Positions 43,352 through 51,696 are shown, numbered from the stretch's first letter. The stretch is 64,000 bases of DNA from Chryseobacterium sp. Leaf394 (GCF_001424105.1 NZ_LMQH01000011.1:275827-339826); one strand, 5' to 3'. Numbers and translations: made by a program. Notes: generated by a model from the letters alone, not told the origin.

Positions 43352-44278
43352 ATGAGAAGCTTAGCGATAGATCTTTTGAAAATTGTTCTCGCCATATTTG
43401 TGGTCGGGCTGCATATTCATTTTCTCAGAGATTCTTATCCAATACTCAGCTATCTGCTTGTGAATGGGCTTTTCCGTCTGGGAGTTCCCGTTTTTCTGAT
43501 TATTACCGGCTATTATTTTTCCTTTGTTAATGATTTTTCTAAACTTAAAAAGTGGCTTTTCAGAATCTTTATTTTATACGCAATCTGGACGGTCATCTAT
43601 ATTCCGCTTTGGAAAGAAGGTGAAGCAGTTACGAATATCGTTTTCGGCTACCATCATTTATGGTATCTCAACGGAACTTTATTTGCCGGAATTCTTCTGT
43701 TTTTTCTCAGAAATAAAAGCCCGAAACTCCTGATTTCATTGGGTTTTCTTTCTTTTCTTTGTGGTTATGCAATTCAATATTTAGGGAACTCTCATTTTTT
43801 TGAAGGCGAAACGAATGAGCTCTTCAACCGCTACCCGATGTACCGAAACTTTCTTTTCGACTGCTTCCCGTTTTTAACCATTGGTTTTCTGATTAAAAAA
43901 TACGAATGGGATGTGAAAAGAAATCCGTCGCTCTGGCTGGTTTTATTATCAGTTACAGCTGTCATCGCGGAAGCCTTTGTCAATATTCAGATTCTTAAAC
44001 TTTCGAAAAAGGAAAGTGTCGATCTCTTATTTTCCCTGTTGATAGCTTGTCCGCTCCTGTTTATTTACTTTAAAAATTTAAAATATAAAACGGATTCGAA
44101 GATTCTCGCAAGCATTTCAACTGCAATCTATTTCATTCATCCGCTGCTGATGTTTTATGTTTATAAATCTGAAAATCTTTTTGTACTGCAGCATGCAGAT
44201 TTATTTTTTGTAAGTTCTCTTATTTTGTCAAGTTTAGTTTTGGTATTTTTAAACCGAAGGCTAAAGTATCTTCTTTAA
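43352..44278 (+). CDS. acyltransferase 3 family membrane protein
   Basis: 308 residues with ~10 membrane helices. The acyltransferase 3 start is IDLLKIVLAIFVVGLHIHFLRD, with the membrane His. FRLGVPVFLIITGYYFSF and YHHLWYLNGTLFAGILL follow, and IYFIHPLLMFYV lies near the end. Members acylate extracellular polysaccharides, LPS or small molecules using acyl-CoA. The target is unknown, and no polysaccharide cluster is adjacent. Confidence 0.88.
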   Translation: MRSLAIDLLKIVLAIFVVGLHIHFLRDSYPILSYLLVNGLFRLGVPVFLIITGYYFSFVNDFSKLKKWLFRIFILYAIWTVIYIPLWKEGEAVTNIVFGYHHLWYLNGTLFAGILLFFLRNKSPKLLISLGFLSFLCGYAIQYLGNSHFFEGETNELFNRYPMYRNFLFDCFPFLTIGFLIKKYEWDVKRNPSLWLVLLSVTAVIAEAFVNIQILKLSKKESVDLLFSLLIACPLLFIYFKNLKYKTDSKILASISTAIYFIHPLLMFYVYKSENLFVLQHADLFFVSSLILSSLVLVFLNRRLKYLL

Positions 44279-44600
44279 AAAAAAATGCTTACTTACCACA
44301 GTGGGCACCCAGGATTCCACTACGAGCATAAAATGTAGTGAACTTTGTGTAAAAACCTTTGTGAACCTCGTGGTAAAATATAGATGCAGAAAATCAAAAG
44401 TTATTATGCAAAGTGAAAATCTGCAACATCAAAATCTTTAAAATCATACGTCTCAATTGAAAAACTCAGACGTCTAACTTCTCTGATTTAGACGTGTAAC
44501 TTTTTTAAATCAGACGTCTCATTTTTAAGGCTTATGCGAAAGCCCGTCATCACGGCATCTGCAAAAATAAAATTTCGATTTAAAATGCCCCTGAAAAACA
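44279..44600. other. convergent intergenic region with repeats
   Basis: 322 bp between two converging genes. It holds an imperfect TTACCAC...GTGGTAA repeat (44294-44377) and the 22-bp direct repeats at 44426. No gene is seen. Confidence 0.6.
44426..44535. repeat. 22-bp direct repeats (AGACGTCTAACTT)
   Basis: The word ACGT recurs at 44448, 44470, 44492 and 44514, exactly 22 bp apart, with surrounding ACGTCTAACTT...TGATTTAG. A degenerate fifth unit starts at 44426. The period is two helical turns, like an iteron or operator array. Confidence 0.8.
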
Positions 44601-45614
44601 CTAATCCTGCCCGTTCATGGGAATGATTTTTCCGTTTTCATCGTATTTCAATTCCCTCACTTTTAAACTTCTTAGGTAACTTTTTCCTCCAGATAATTTA
44701 CTGTCGTGGTAAAATAGATATGATTTTCTGTCGATTTCAACAATGCTGTGGTGCGTCGTCCAACCCACAACCGGACTTAGAATTTCTCCCTGAAAAGTAA
44801 ATGGACCGTAAGGATTGTCGCCGGTGGCATACACGAGTTTATGCGTTTCTCCTGTGGAATAGGAGAGGTAGTATTTGTTTAGATATTTGTGAACCCAGAC
44901 TCCTTCAAAGAACCTCCGGTGCTGGTCGCCGGCCTTCAGAAGATTGCCGTTCTCATCCAGAATCTGAATGTCTTTTGGTGCTTCTGCCAGTTCTATCATA
45001 TTGTTTTTCAGCAAAGCCATTTTGGGAAGAAGAGCGTTTTCGTCTTTGCCCAGTTCAGGATACTTTTCAGAATGTACATTATTTCTGTACTGATGAAGTT
45101 GTCCGCCTTTCAAACCTCCAAAATAGATATAATATTTGCCGTTGTCTTCCAAAACCTTAGGATCAATACTGTAAGTTCCTTTGACAGGTTCTTTTTCTGC
45201 TTTAAAGGGTCCCTCAGGATTTTTAGAACTTGCCACACCGATTCTGAAAATTCCGCTTTTATCTTTTGCCGGGAAATAGAAATAATAGTTTTTGCCTTTC
45301 TTTGCAATGTCAGGCGCCCAAAGCTGTTTCTCCGCCCACGGAATATCTTCAAGTTTTAAAATCATACCTTCATCTTTTGCTTTGTGAGAAGGAGATTCCA
45401 GACTCAAAACATGGTAGTCTTTCATGTTAAAATGCCCTCCGTTGTTGGCATCCGTCACTTCAGTCTGAATATCATGAGAAGGGTAAATGTAGATTTTATT
45501 ATTAAAGACATGCACCGAAGGATCGGCAAAATATAAATCATTAAAAAGATAATTTGGGGCCTCCTGAGCATAAAAAATTTGTGAAAATATGATGAATGCA
45601 AAAATCTTCTTCAT
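44601..45614 (-). CDS. secreted glycoside hydrolase family 43 protein
   Basis: 337 residues with a signal peptide (MKKIFAFIIFSQIFYAQ). The five-bladed propeller catalytic set is present: general base D31 (FADPSVHV), pKa-modulating D151 (SIDPKV) and general acid E237 (FEGVWVHKY). GH43 enzymes are mainly arabinofuranosidases and xylosidases acting on plant polysaccharide fragments. No SusC/D pair or other CAZyme is adjacent, so this is not a polysaccharide utilisation locus. Confidence 0.9.
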   Translation of the reverse strand: MKKIFAFIIFSQIFYAQEAPNYLFNDLYFADPSVHVFNNKIYIYPSHDIQTEVTDANNGGHFNMKDYHVLSLESPSHKAKDEGMILKLEDIPWAEKQLWAPDIAKKGKNYYFYFPAKDKSGIFRIGVASSKNPEGPFKAEKEPVKGTYSIDPKVLEDNGKYYIYFGGLKGGQLHQYRNNVHSEKYPELGKDENALLPKMALLKNNMIELAEAPKDIQILDENGNLLKAGDQHRRFFEGVWVHKYLNKYYLSYSTGETHKLVYATGDNPYGPFTFQGEILSPVVGWTTHHSIVEIDRKSYLFYHDSKLSGGKSYLRSLKVRELKYDENGKIIPMNGQD

Positions 45615-45630
45615 GGTTGGAAAGTTTTAA

Positions 45631-46311
45631 TTATTTTAAAGAAAGGTTATTGATGAAAGCCAGTTTAATATGAGCAGCATCAACGAATTCAGAATGATTA
45701 AGGTCGATTTCTCTGTCGGTTTTTAATTTTTCAAAAAAGCTGATGATTTTTTCTTTGTTAATACTGTTTTCAATATAATGATTAAAAAACAGCTCAGAAG
45801 TTTCGTGATCGGCATGGCAAAGTAGAAAAGCAAGCGGAACTAAAGAATCTTCGCAGTAAGGGTTGAATTTTGTTCCTTTATTTTTTAGAAATTCAACAGC
45901 AGTTTCTTTAGCATCAAAGATTTTAAAAATTGGGAATACAAACTTTTGAATATTCTTCACAATTTCACTGATTGATTTTTCATGAGACAATCCTGCTAAA
46001 TTCCATTTTTTCCAGGTTTGGAGTGGTGTAATATATCCGATGTGGTTGGCATAAATTAATCCGGTGCAAAATTCACTTTTGATATTTTCAATCTGCCATT
46101 TCTTTAGACTTTTAGAATAAATAGCCATACTGGGATTGATCATAATATGAGAAGAATGATTGTTGAAACCAGTCTGAAAGGTGAGTTCAAAGAAAATATC
46201 TTGATCCGATGCAACTTTTTTCAGCCGTCGCCCTTTTTCATAGATTTTAAAATCTCCAAGCTGATTGGCTATTTCATTACAGGAGTTTAAAAAAACAATT
46301 TTGGAATCCAT
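45631..46311 (-). CDS. hypothetical protein, weakly DUF4304-like
   Basis: 226 residues, no signal peptide. The N-terminal part (FKIYEKGRRLKKVASDQDIFFELTFQTG) is only loosely similar to DUF4304 proteins, and I do not rely on it. The C-terminal half is helical (SLVPLAFLLCHADHETSELFF). The -7 box TATATTTG at 46341 supports the start. It is 16 nt upstream of the GH43 gene on the same strand, so the two may share a transcript. Confidence 0.65.
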   Translation of the reverse strand: MDSKIVFLNSCNEIANQLGDFKIYEKGRRLKKVASDQDIFFELTFQTGFNNHSSHIMINPSMAIYSKSLKKWQIENIKSEFCTGLIYANHIGYITPLQTWKKWNLAGLSHEKSISEIVKNIQKFVFPIFKIFDAKETAVEFLKNKGTKFNPYCEDSLVPLAFLLCHADHETSELFFNHYIENSINKEKIISFFEKLKTDREIDLNHSEFVDAAHIKLAFINNLSLK

Positions 46312-46340
46312 TAATTTTTGTAAATGTCGGGGTGTTCAAA

Positions 46341-46348
46341 CAAATATA
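46341..46348 (-). promoter_or_regulatory. candidate -7 box TATATTTG for the gene at 46311
   Basis: Perfect reverse-strand TANNTTTG, 30 nt before the ATG. It may drive the following GH43 gene as well. Confidence 0.55.
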
Positions 46349-46363
46349 GATTAAAATTTGATG

Positions 46364-46394
46364 AATAAAAAAAGGAGGCTTAAAAAAGCCTCCC
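46364..46394 (-). terminator. intrinsic terminator of the grpE-dnaJ operon
   Basis: Reverse strand GGAGGCTT-TTTT-AAGCCTCC followed by a T run. Confidence 0.88.
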
Positions 46395-46400
46395 GTATAT

Positions 46401-47522
46401 TTAATTGAATAGATCCTTCACTTTATCAAAGAAAGTTTTTTCTTTTCCTGACGGTTCGGCTTCCATTTCACCACTGCTCATCATCTTTTCAAAGAAATCT
46501 TTTTGCTCTTTATTCAGTTTCTGAGGTGTCCACACATTAATGTGAATAAACATATCGCCTTTTCCGTAGCTGTCGATGCTTGGCAGACCTTTTCCGGCAA
46601 GTCTGAGGATTTTCCCCGACTGAGTTCCTGCATCAACGGTTATTTTAACTTTTCCCCCAACTGTAGGTATTTCCTTTTTTGTTCCCAATGCAGCTTCAGC
46701 AAAAGAAACATAAAGCTCCTGATGAAGATTGTCGCCTTCTCTTTTGATCGTCTGATCAACCTCTTCTTCTACAATCACCAAAAGATCACCGGGAACTCCG
46801 CCAAATGGTGCGTCATTACCTTTTCCTCTTACATTCAGCTGGATTCCGTCTCTGGCTCCCGCAGGAATGTTGATTGAAATTTCTTCTTCATCTTTTATCA
46901 AACCCTGTGCATTGGCTCCCGCAGGAATTTTATCGGCAACTTTCCCGATTCCCTGGCAGGTTCCACAAGTGGTTTGCGTCTGCATCTGTCCGAACATCGT
47001 GTTCATTACTTTCATCTGAACTCCGGCCCCGCCACAGGTAGGGCAGGTTTTAGACGTAGCACCTTCCGCCATCTTCATCTTTTTGACTTTGATGGTTTTC
47101 TGTGTTCCGTTCACCATTTCTTCAAGATTAAGCTTGATACGGATTCTGAGATTCGAACCTTTTACCTGCTGACGGCCACCGCCGCCACCGCCAAATCCGC
47201 CGAAACCACCACCGAAAATATCGCCAAACTGGCTGAAGATATCTTCCATATTCATTCCGCCGCCGCCGAAGCCGCCGCCTCCAAAACCGCCGGCACCGCT
47301 CATTCCTGCATGACCATATTGGTCGTAGCGCGCTTTCTTGTTGTCGTCGCTCAATACTTCATAGGCCTCTGCAGCTTCTTTGAATTTTTCTTCAGCTTCC
47401 TTGTCACCCGGATTTTTATCAGGGTGATATTTGATCGCCATTTTGCGGTACGCTTTCTTAATTTCGTCGGCTGATGCAGATTTGCTGATCTCAAGAACCT
47501 CGTAATAATCTCTTTTTGACAT
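46401..47522 (-). CDS. dnaJ: chaperone protein DnaJ, reduced zinc domain
   Basis: 373 residues. The J domain has YHPDKNPGD, and a Gly-rich linker ([22 protein letters not shown]) follows. Only two of the usual four CxxCxGxG motifs are present: CPTCGGAG and CGTCQGIG, corresponding to motifs 2 and 3, which form zinc site 2. Zinc site 1 (motifs 1 and 4) is gone. The C-terminal substrate-binding beta domains are complete. It stimulates DnaK ATPase activity. The start at 47522 is chosen since [10 protein letters not shown] is the conserved N-terminus. It lies 76 nt after grpE. Confidence 0.97.
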   Translation of the reverse strand: MSKRDYYEVLEISKSASADEIKKAYRKMAIKYHPDKNPGDKEAEEKFKEAAEAYEVLSDDNKKARYDQYGHAGMSGAGGFGGGGFGGGGMNMEDIFSQFGDIFGGGFGGFGGGGGGRQQVKGSNLRIRIKLNLEEMVNGTQKTIKVKKMKMAEGATSKTCPTCGGAGVQMKVMNTMFGQMQTQTTCGTCQGIGKVADKIPAGANAQGLIKDEEEISINIPAGARDGIQLNVRGKGNDAPFGGVPGDLLVIVEEEVDQTIKREGDNLHQELYVSFAEAALGTKKEIPTVGGKVKITVDAGTQSGKILRLAGKGLPSIDSYGKGDMFIHINVWTPQKLNKEQKDFFEKMMSSGEMEAEPSGKEKTFFDKVKDLFN

Positions 47523-47598
47523 CTTTTCTATGGGTAATTGGCAATGGGTAATCAGCAATCAATATTGCTCATTACCCATTACTCATTTGCTTTTATTA

Positions 47599-48135
47599 TT
47601 AATTTCCTGTTACTACTTTCGCGAATCTGATTACTTTTTCTCCCAAAGTATATCCTGTTTCGATTACGTCTACGATTTTTCCTTTCAGATCTTCAGACGG
47701 TGCAGGAATTTGTGTAATTGCCTCGTGATAATCTACATTGAAACTGTCTCCCGCTCTTACTTCCATGGCTTTAAGACCTTTCTCAGTAAGTTTGTTTTTA
47801 AATTTCTGATAGATCAGTTCAACACCCTGAAGTTCAGCTGCATTTTCATTTTTCGCAATTTCCTTGATCGCTCTTTCAAAATCATCCAAAACGCCAAGCA
47901 TAGAAACCATCATTTCCTGATTGGCATACTGGAAGTACTCCATCTTTTCTTTTGATGTTCTCTTTTTATAATTTTCAAACTCAGCATAGAGACGAATGTA
48001 ACGATCTTTTTCCTGTGCCAAAACTTCCTCTGCCGTCGGTTCTGCTGTCACATTTTCCTCAGAAACTTTTTCTTCCTGAACCTTTACTTCTTCCTGTTGA
48101 TTGATGTTTTCTTCGTTGATATCCTGATTTTCCAT
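47599..48135 (-). CDS. grpE: nucleotide exchange factor GrpE
   Basis: 178 residues. An acidic, disordered N-terminus (residues ~1-40) is followed by a long coiled coil (EEVLAQEKDRYIRLYAEFENYKKRT). The GrpE head domain contains VLDDFERAIKEIA, the VELIYQKFKNKL helix and the AMEVRAGDSFNVDYHEAI segment. It releases ADP from DnaK. It starts at 48135 with MENQDINEEN; the upstream in-frame codons would be an atypical N-terminus. It forms an operon with dnaJ, and dnaK is elsewhere. Confidence 0.96.
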   Translation of the reverse strand: MENQDINEENINQQEEVKVQEEKVSEENVTAEPTAEEVLAQEKDRYIRLYAEFENYKKRTSKEKMEYFQYANQEMMVSMLGVLDDFERAIKEIAKNENAAELQGVELIYQKFKNKLTEKGLKAMEVRAGDSFNVDYHEAITQIPAPSEDLKGKIVDVIETGYTLGEKVIRFAKVVTGN

Positions 48136-48209
48136 ATTTAAATAACTTTTACAAGGTGTTTTGACAAAGATTCTGCCAAAGAAAAAAAAGTGACAATTAG
48201 GCAGATGAG

Positions 48210-48285
48210 GAAGAGGCAAGGCAAAAGTAAAAAGAGCCGTAAAGAAAGAGCCAGATCAAAAGTATAAAGAATCAAGTTTAAAAAT
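48210..48285. repeat. AAGAGCCAAGTAAAAAG interspersed repeat, copy 3
   Basis: AAAAGTAAAAAGAGCCGTAAAGAAAGAGCCAGATCAAAAGTATAAAGAATCAAGTTTAAAA. Confidence 0.7.
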
Positions 48286-48354
48286 GCTGTTAAATCATAA
48301 TTTTTTTTTTCTTATCTCAACCTCAACCCAAATCTCGCCGCGGGATCCCGAACT

Positions 48355-48420
48355 AAAATCTCAAACCTCAAATCTCAAATCTCATATCTCAAATCTCATA
48401 TCTCAAACCTAAAATTTCAA
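48355..48420. repeat. heptamer tandem repeat TCAAATC, site 3
   Basis: About nine heptamers TCAAATC / TCATATC / TCAAACC in tandem. Confidence 0.8.
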
Positions 48421-48430
48421 ATCATTTAGG

Positions 48431-48522
48431 AGCTAATCCGGCTATCCGCTGTATCTTTTTTGCAGCGGTCTCCTCTCCGTTCCGTCCGCCACAAAAAAGG
48501 ATGCCGCTTCTATCCGGGCTAG
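48431..48522. repeat. imperfect long inverted repeat, MITE-like, copy 2
   Basis: CCGCTGTATCTTTTTTGCAGCGG faces the reverse complement of CCGCCACAAAAAAGGATGCCGC, the same layout as 22391-22499. Confidence 0.75.
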
Positions 48523-48577
48523 TTTTGAAAGAAACAAGATTGTAAGAGCTATGTAAAAAGTATAAATAACCTTATTG

Positions 48578-48605
48578 GAAGAACCAAGTAAAAAGAGCCA
48601 AATTT
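48578..48605. repeat. AAGAGCCAAGTAAAAAG interspersed repeat, copy 4
   Basis: GAAGAACCAAGTAAAAAGAGCCAAATTTT. Confidence 0.7.
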
Positions 48606-48637
48606 TGAAATAAGCTATTAAATAATGATATTTTTTA

Positions 48638-48690
48638 TCTCAACCTCAACCTTAACCTTAACCTCAGCCTCAACCTCAACCTTAACCTAA
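48638..48690. repeat. AACCTC/AACCTT hexamer repeat overlapping the mntH stop
   Basis: Eight hexamers of AACCTT or AACCTC, the complement of the 40683 array. Its last bases contain the mntH stop codon (48687-48689). Confidence 0.85.
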
Positions 48691-50018
48691 TCCGTAAAAG
48701 TCTGGTACAAAAGATAAATATTGAGCACAATAATAATCACCGCAATAATCCAGACACAGGTTTTCAGAAATGGTTTATTAGCAAATTCTCCCATTTTTCC
48801 CTTGTCATTGGTAAACATAACCAAAGGAACAACAGCAAAACTCAACTGCATCGACAGAATTACCTGACTTAAAACCAGAAGATCAGTAGTTCCCTGTTCG
48901 CCATAAATTATTGCTACAATCAATGCCGGAATTACTGCGATCAATCTTGTGATCAGTCTTCTCAACCAGGGTTTTAACCTGATATTCAGAAAACCTTCCA
49001 TTACGATTTGTCCTGCCAGAGTTCCCGTTAACGTTGAATTCTGTCCCGATGCCAAAAGCGCAATGGCAAAAACAATACTCGCCATCGAAGCTCCAAGGAT
49101 TGGGGTGAGCATTTTGTAGGCGTCATGAATGTCTGCGACGTCTTTATTTCCGCTGGTGTGAAAGGTTGCAGCCGCCAGAATTAGAATTGCAGCATTAATG
49201 AAAAACGCCAAAATCAATGAAACTGAAGAGTCTAAAGTGGCAAATTTTATAGCTTCCTTCTTTCCTTCTTTAGTTCTGTCGTAATCGCGGGTCTGAACAA
49301 TACTGCTGTGAAGATAAAGATTGTGAGGCATCACCGTTGCACCAAGAATTCCAATTGCAATGTACAGCATTGCCGGATTGCTGATGATCTCTTTTTTTGG
49401 AACGAGTCCTCCGAAAATTTCATTTAACGCAGGTTCTGAAATCACGAGTTCATAGACAAAACATCCGAGAATAATAAAAATGAGTCCGCCAACTATACTT
49501 TCAATCCAGCGGAAACCTTTTGCCTGAAGCAAAAGAATAATCAAAACATCAACAGTAGTAATCACAATTCCCCAGGTAAGCGGAATTCCAAAAAGTAAAT
49601 TTAATGCAATTGCAGATCCGATGACCTCTGCCAGATCACATGCAGCAATGGCAATTTCACATAAAATCCAGAGCATAAAATTGGTCTTGGGACCATAATG
49701 ATCGCGGCATGCCTGTGCCAAATCTCTTTCTGCAACAACACCCAGTTTTACTGAAAGATGCTGCAAAACCATCGCAAATATATTTGAAATCAGAATTACT
49801 GAGAGAAGGGTATAGCCAAACTGCGCACCACCGGCAATGTCTGTAGCCCAGTTTCCTGGATCCATATATCCCACAGCTACCATCAGACCAGGTCCGGCAA
49901 AGGCAAGGTATTTTCGCCAAAAACTTCCATTTTTGGGGATCTTAACGGAAGAGTAAACTTCGGGAAGAGAATGCATGGTTTTTTCTTTACGCCAAGCACT
50001 TTTTAATTTCAGATTCAT
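48687..50018 (-). CDS. mntH: Nramp family divalent metal transporter (MntH-like)
   Basis: 443 residues with 11-12 membrane helices. The metal-binding DPGN is in helix 1 (VGYMDPGNWATD), and the helix 6 motif is LGATVMPHNLYLHSS with the Met-Pro-His pair. It takes up Mn(II) or Fe(II) with protons. This matters here because the RNR subunit is of the dimanganese type. A perfect 9-bp palindrome between the -7 box and the ATG indicates repression by a metal-sensing regulator of the MntR/DtxR kind, not encoded in this window. Confidence 0.93.
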   Translation of the reverse strand: MNLKLKSAWRKEKTMHSLPEVYSSVKIPKNGSFWRKYLAFAGPGLMVAVGYMDPGNWATDIAGGAQFGYTLLSVILISNIFAMVLQHLSVKLGVVAERDLAQACRDHYGPKTNFMLWILCEIAIAACDLAEVIGSAIALNLLFGIPLTWGIVITTVDVLIILLLQAKGFRWIESIVGGLIFIILGCFVYELVISEPALNEIFGGLVPKKEIISNPAMLYIAIGILGATVMPHNLYLHSSIVQTRDYDRTKEGKKEAIKFATLDSSVSLILAFFINAAILILAAATFHTSGNKDVADIHDAYKMLTPILGASMASIVFAIALLASGQNSTLTGTLAGQIVMEGFLNIRLKPWLRRLITRLIAVIPALIVAIIYGEQGTTDLLVLSQVILSMQLSFAVVPLVMFTNDKGKMGEFANKPFLKTCVWIIAVIIIVLNIYLLYQTFTD

Positions 50019-50045
50019 ATTTGTTAGAAATGACTAACAAATGTA
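50019..50045 (-). promoter_or_regulatory. mntH promoter with 9-bp operator palindrome
   Basis: ATTTGTTAG-AAATGA-CTAACAAAT (50019-50042) abuts the ATG and overlaps the -7 box TACATTTG (reverse strand, 50038-50045). A bound dimer would block initiation. Confidence 0.8.
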
Positions 50046-50080
50046 ATTAAATCTATACCAACTTAATCATATTTAAACAA

Positions 50081-50109
50081 AAAAATCCCAAAGATTTACT
50101 TCGGGATTT
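50081..50109 (-). terminator. intrinsic terminator of the OmpA-like gene
   Basis: Reverse strand AAATCCCGAAG ... CTTTGGGATTT followed by T residues, 24 nt after the stop. Confidence 0.75.
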
Positions 50110-50132
50110 AATTTTTATTGATTCTAAAGAAT

Positions 50133-51431
50133 TTATTTGGCGAATCTTACAGACATTTTTCTGTCAGTTGCTCTTTCAGAATCTGAAGCAGATGCATCTA
50201 CTGTTGCAAATTTACTTCCATATCCTTCGGCTCCTAAAACCTGCGCACCAACGCCGTTTTTACCAAGCCAGTCTTTGATGAAGTTAGCTCTGGCTGTAGA
50301 AATTCTCACGTTAGTAGCTTCGTCACCGGTTTTGTCGGTATAACCTCCGATTTTAATTTTTGCATCAGGATAAGCTTTCAGGATAGCTACAAGATTATTC
50401 AGCTGACCTTCTGAGCCGGTCTCTAATTCAGATGAACTGTTCATTTTGAAATTCACATGGTCAAAATCATACCACTGATCTTTCAAAACAGCATCATCTG
50501 AGGCATTTTTATAGCCATCAGTTTTAAGAAAAGCAATCATCTGATCTTCCATTCCACCTTTGTAACCCATCAGCGCAACTCCGTTCAAATCGATGTTTTC
50601 GTCTGTGCGTGCTTCAGCTGGGGAGTTTGCAGAATCTCCGGTATAGGCATCAACGGTATCAGACCTGTTAACTGCGGTAGAATCATTTGCTGTTGTTGTA
50701 ACTGTTGTTTCTTTTTTCTCACATTGTTTCCAGACAAAATATCCTGCAGCCAATAAAAGCAAAAGAGGAAGCAACCATTTCCAGATTGAGCCGCCTTCGC
50801 TGGTATTTCTGTCGGGAAAAGTGCCTCCGTCAGCTACACTTCTTGTTACTTCAACCTGAGGCTCAGCTTTGGGAGTGGTTGTTGCGGGATTTTCATTTCC
50901 GTCAAAACCATAACCTTTTGCCCAGTTTCCAAGATTTAATGAAGCTAAAGATAATCCTGCAGGCAATAAACCTGAAACAAGACCTTTCTGTTCATTCAAA
51001 AGATGTGAAATTCCTGATCTGTCGAGATTCTGATCCTGAGCATACTTTGCCACGGATCCTGCTGTAGCTCCGGTTACAAGATTTAAGAGTGATCCTGCGG
51101 AGTTGGAACTGATTCCTGCGTAGGTTGCTACAGAATTAATCAAAGTAGAAAGCTGTTCACCAAAAATACTTCTTAAAAGCGTGTTGATCCAGCTGTTTCC
51201 CTGTACGTTTGCACTGAGATTCGAAACAGAATCTCCGGAACCAGCTCCTGTAATGGAATCCAGTACTTCCGGTTTATCAGAATTGTTGGCCAGTCCACCT
51301 AAAACTGCCGGGAGAAGTCCGCCGACAGCTTTAGAAATTCCGGATTCACTTTCTCCCAGCTGTTGGGCTGTCTGCGATGTAAAAGCCGGTCCGAGCTGGC
51401 CTTTAATAAGATCAATTAGATTCAATGACAT
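50133..51431 (-). CDS. DUF937-OmpA fusion protein with central membrane helix
   Basis: 432 residues. The N-terminal ~200 residues are DUF937-like (LIDLIKGQLGPAFTSQTAQQLGESESGISKAVGGLLPAVLGGL), rich in small residues. A single membrane helix (WLLPLLLLLAAGYFVW) lies near residue 220, followed by a linker and a C-terminal OmpA-type peptidoglycan-binding domain (KIKIGGYTDKTGDEATNVRISTARA). There is no signal peptide, so DUF937 would be cytoplasmic and OmpA periplasmic. It may tether the wall to an inner-membrane assembly; this is inference. Confidence 0.82.
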   Translation of the reverse strand: MSLNLIDLIKGQLGPAFTSQTAQQLGESESGISKAVGGLLPAVLGGLANNSDKPEVLDSITGAGSGDSVSNLSANVQGNSWINTLLRSIFGEQLSTLINSVATYAGISSNSAGSLLNLVTGATAGSVAKYAQDQNLDRSGISHLLNEQKGLVSGLLPAGLSLASLNLGNWAKGYGFDGNENPATTTPKAEPQVEVTRSVADGGTFPDRNTSEGGSIWKWLLPLLLLLAAGYFVWKQCEKKETTVTTTANDSTAVNRSDTVDAYTGDSANSPAEARTDENIDLNGVALMGYKGGMEDQMIAFLKTDGYKNASDDAVLKDQWYDFDHVNFKMNSSSELETGSEGQLNNLVAILKAYPDAKIKIGGYTDKTGDEATNVRISTARANFIKDWLGKNGVGAQVLGAEGYGSKFATVDASASDSERATDRKMSVRFAK

Positions 51432-51696
51432 AATAATTTATTTTGTAGTTAATGTATTTTAAAATTAATAAAAAACTTTTCAATATTTTAATTTTAATTG
51501 AAAAATTTTGATTTAAAATAGGTTTTTAATATGATTTAAAGCTTTTTGTTGTGAAATATTCATTTTAAAATTCATCAGAATTCCCTTTACCTGAAAGCAT
51601 TATCTATAAAGTTAGATATAAGATTTTTGAAGATTATTTTTTCTGTAGCATTTAAAAATTTCCGCACATCTACAATCCAACCTTTTTTGTCTGGAA

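Larger units (their letters stand above)
48136..48686. other. repeat-dense spacer between grpE and mntH
   Basis: 551 bp in which at least five repeat types follow one another: AAGAGCC repeat (48210-48285), heptamers (48355-48420), a long inverted repeat (48431-48522), AAGAGCC again (48578-48605) and hexamers (48638-48690). No gene is seen. Confidence 0.8.

Noticed and set aside
44426-44535. CRISPR array or riboswitch
   Set aside because: The 22-bp units have no spacers, and the region lies between converging genes, not in a leader.
44601-45614. Polysaccharide utilisation locus around the GH43 gene
   Set aside because: No SusC/SusD pair, regulator or second carbohydrate enzyme is adjacent.
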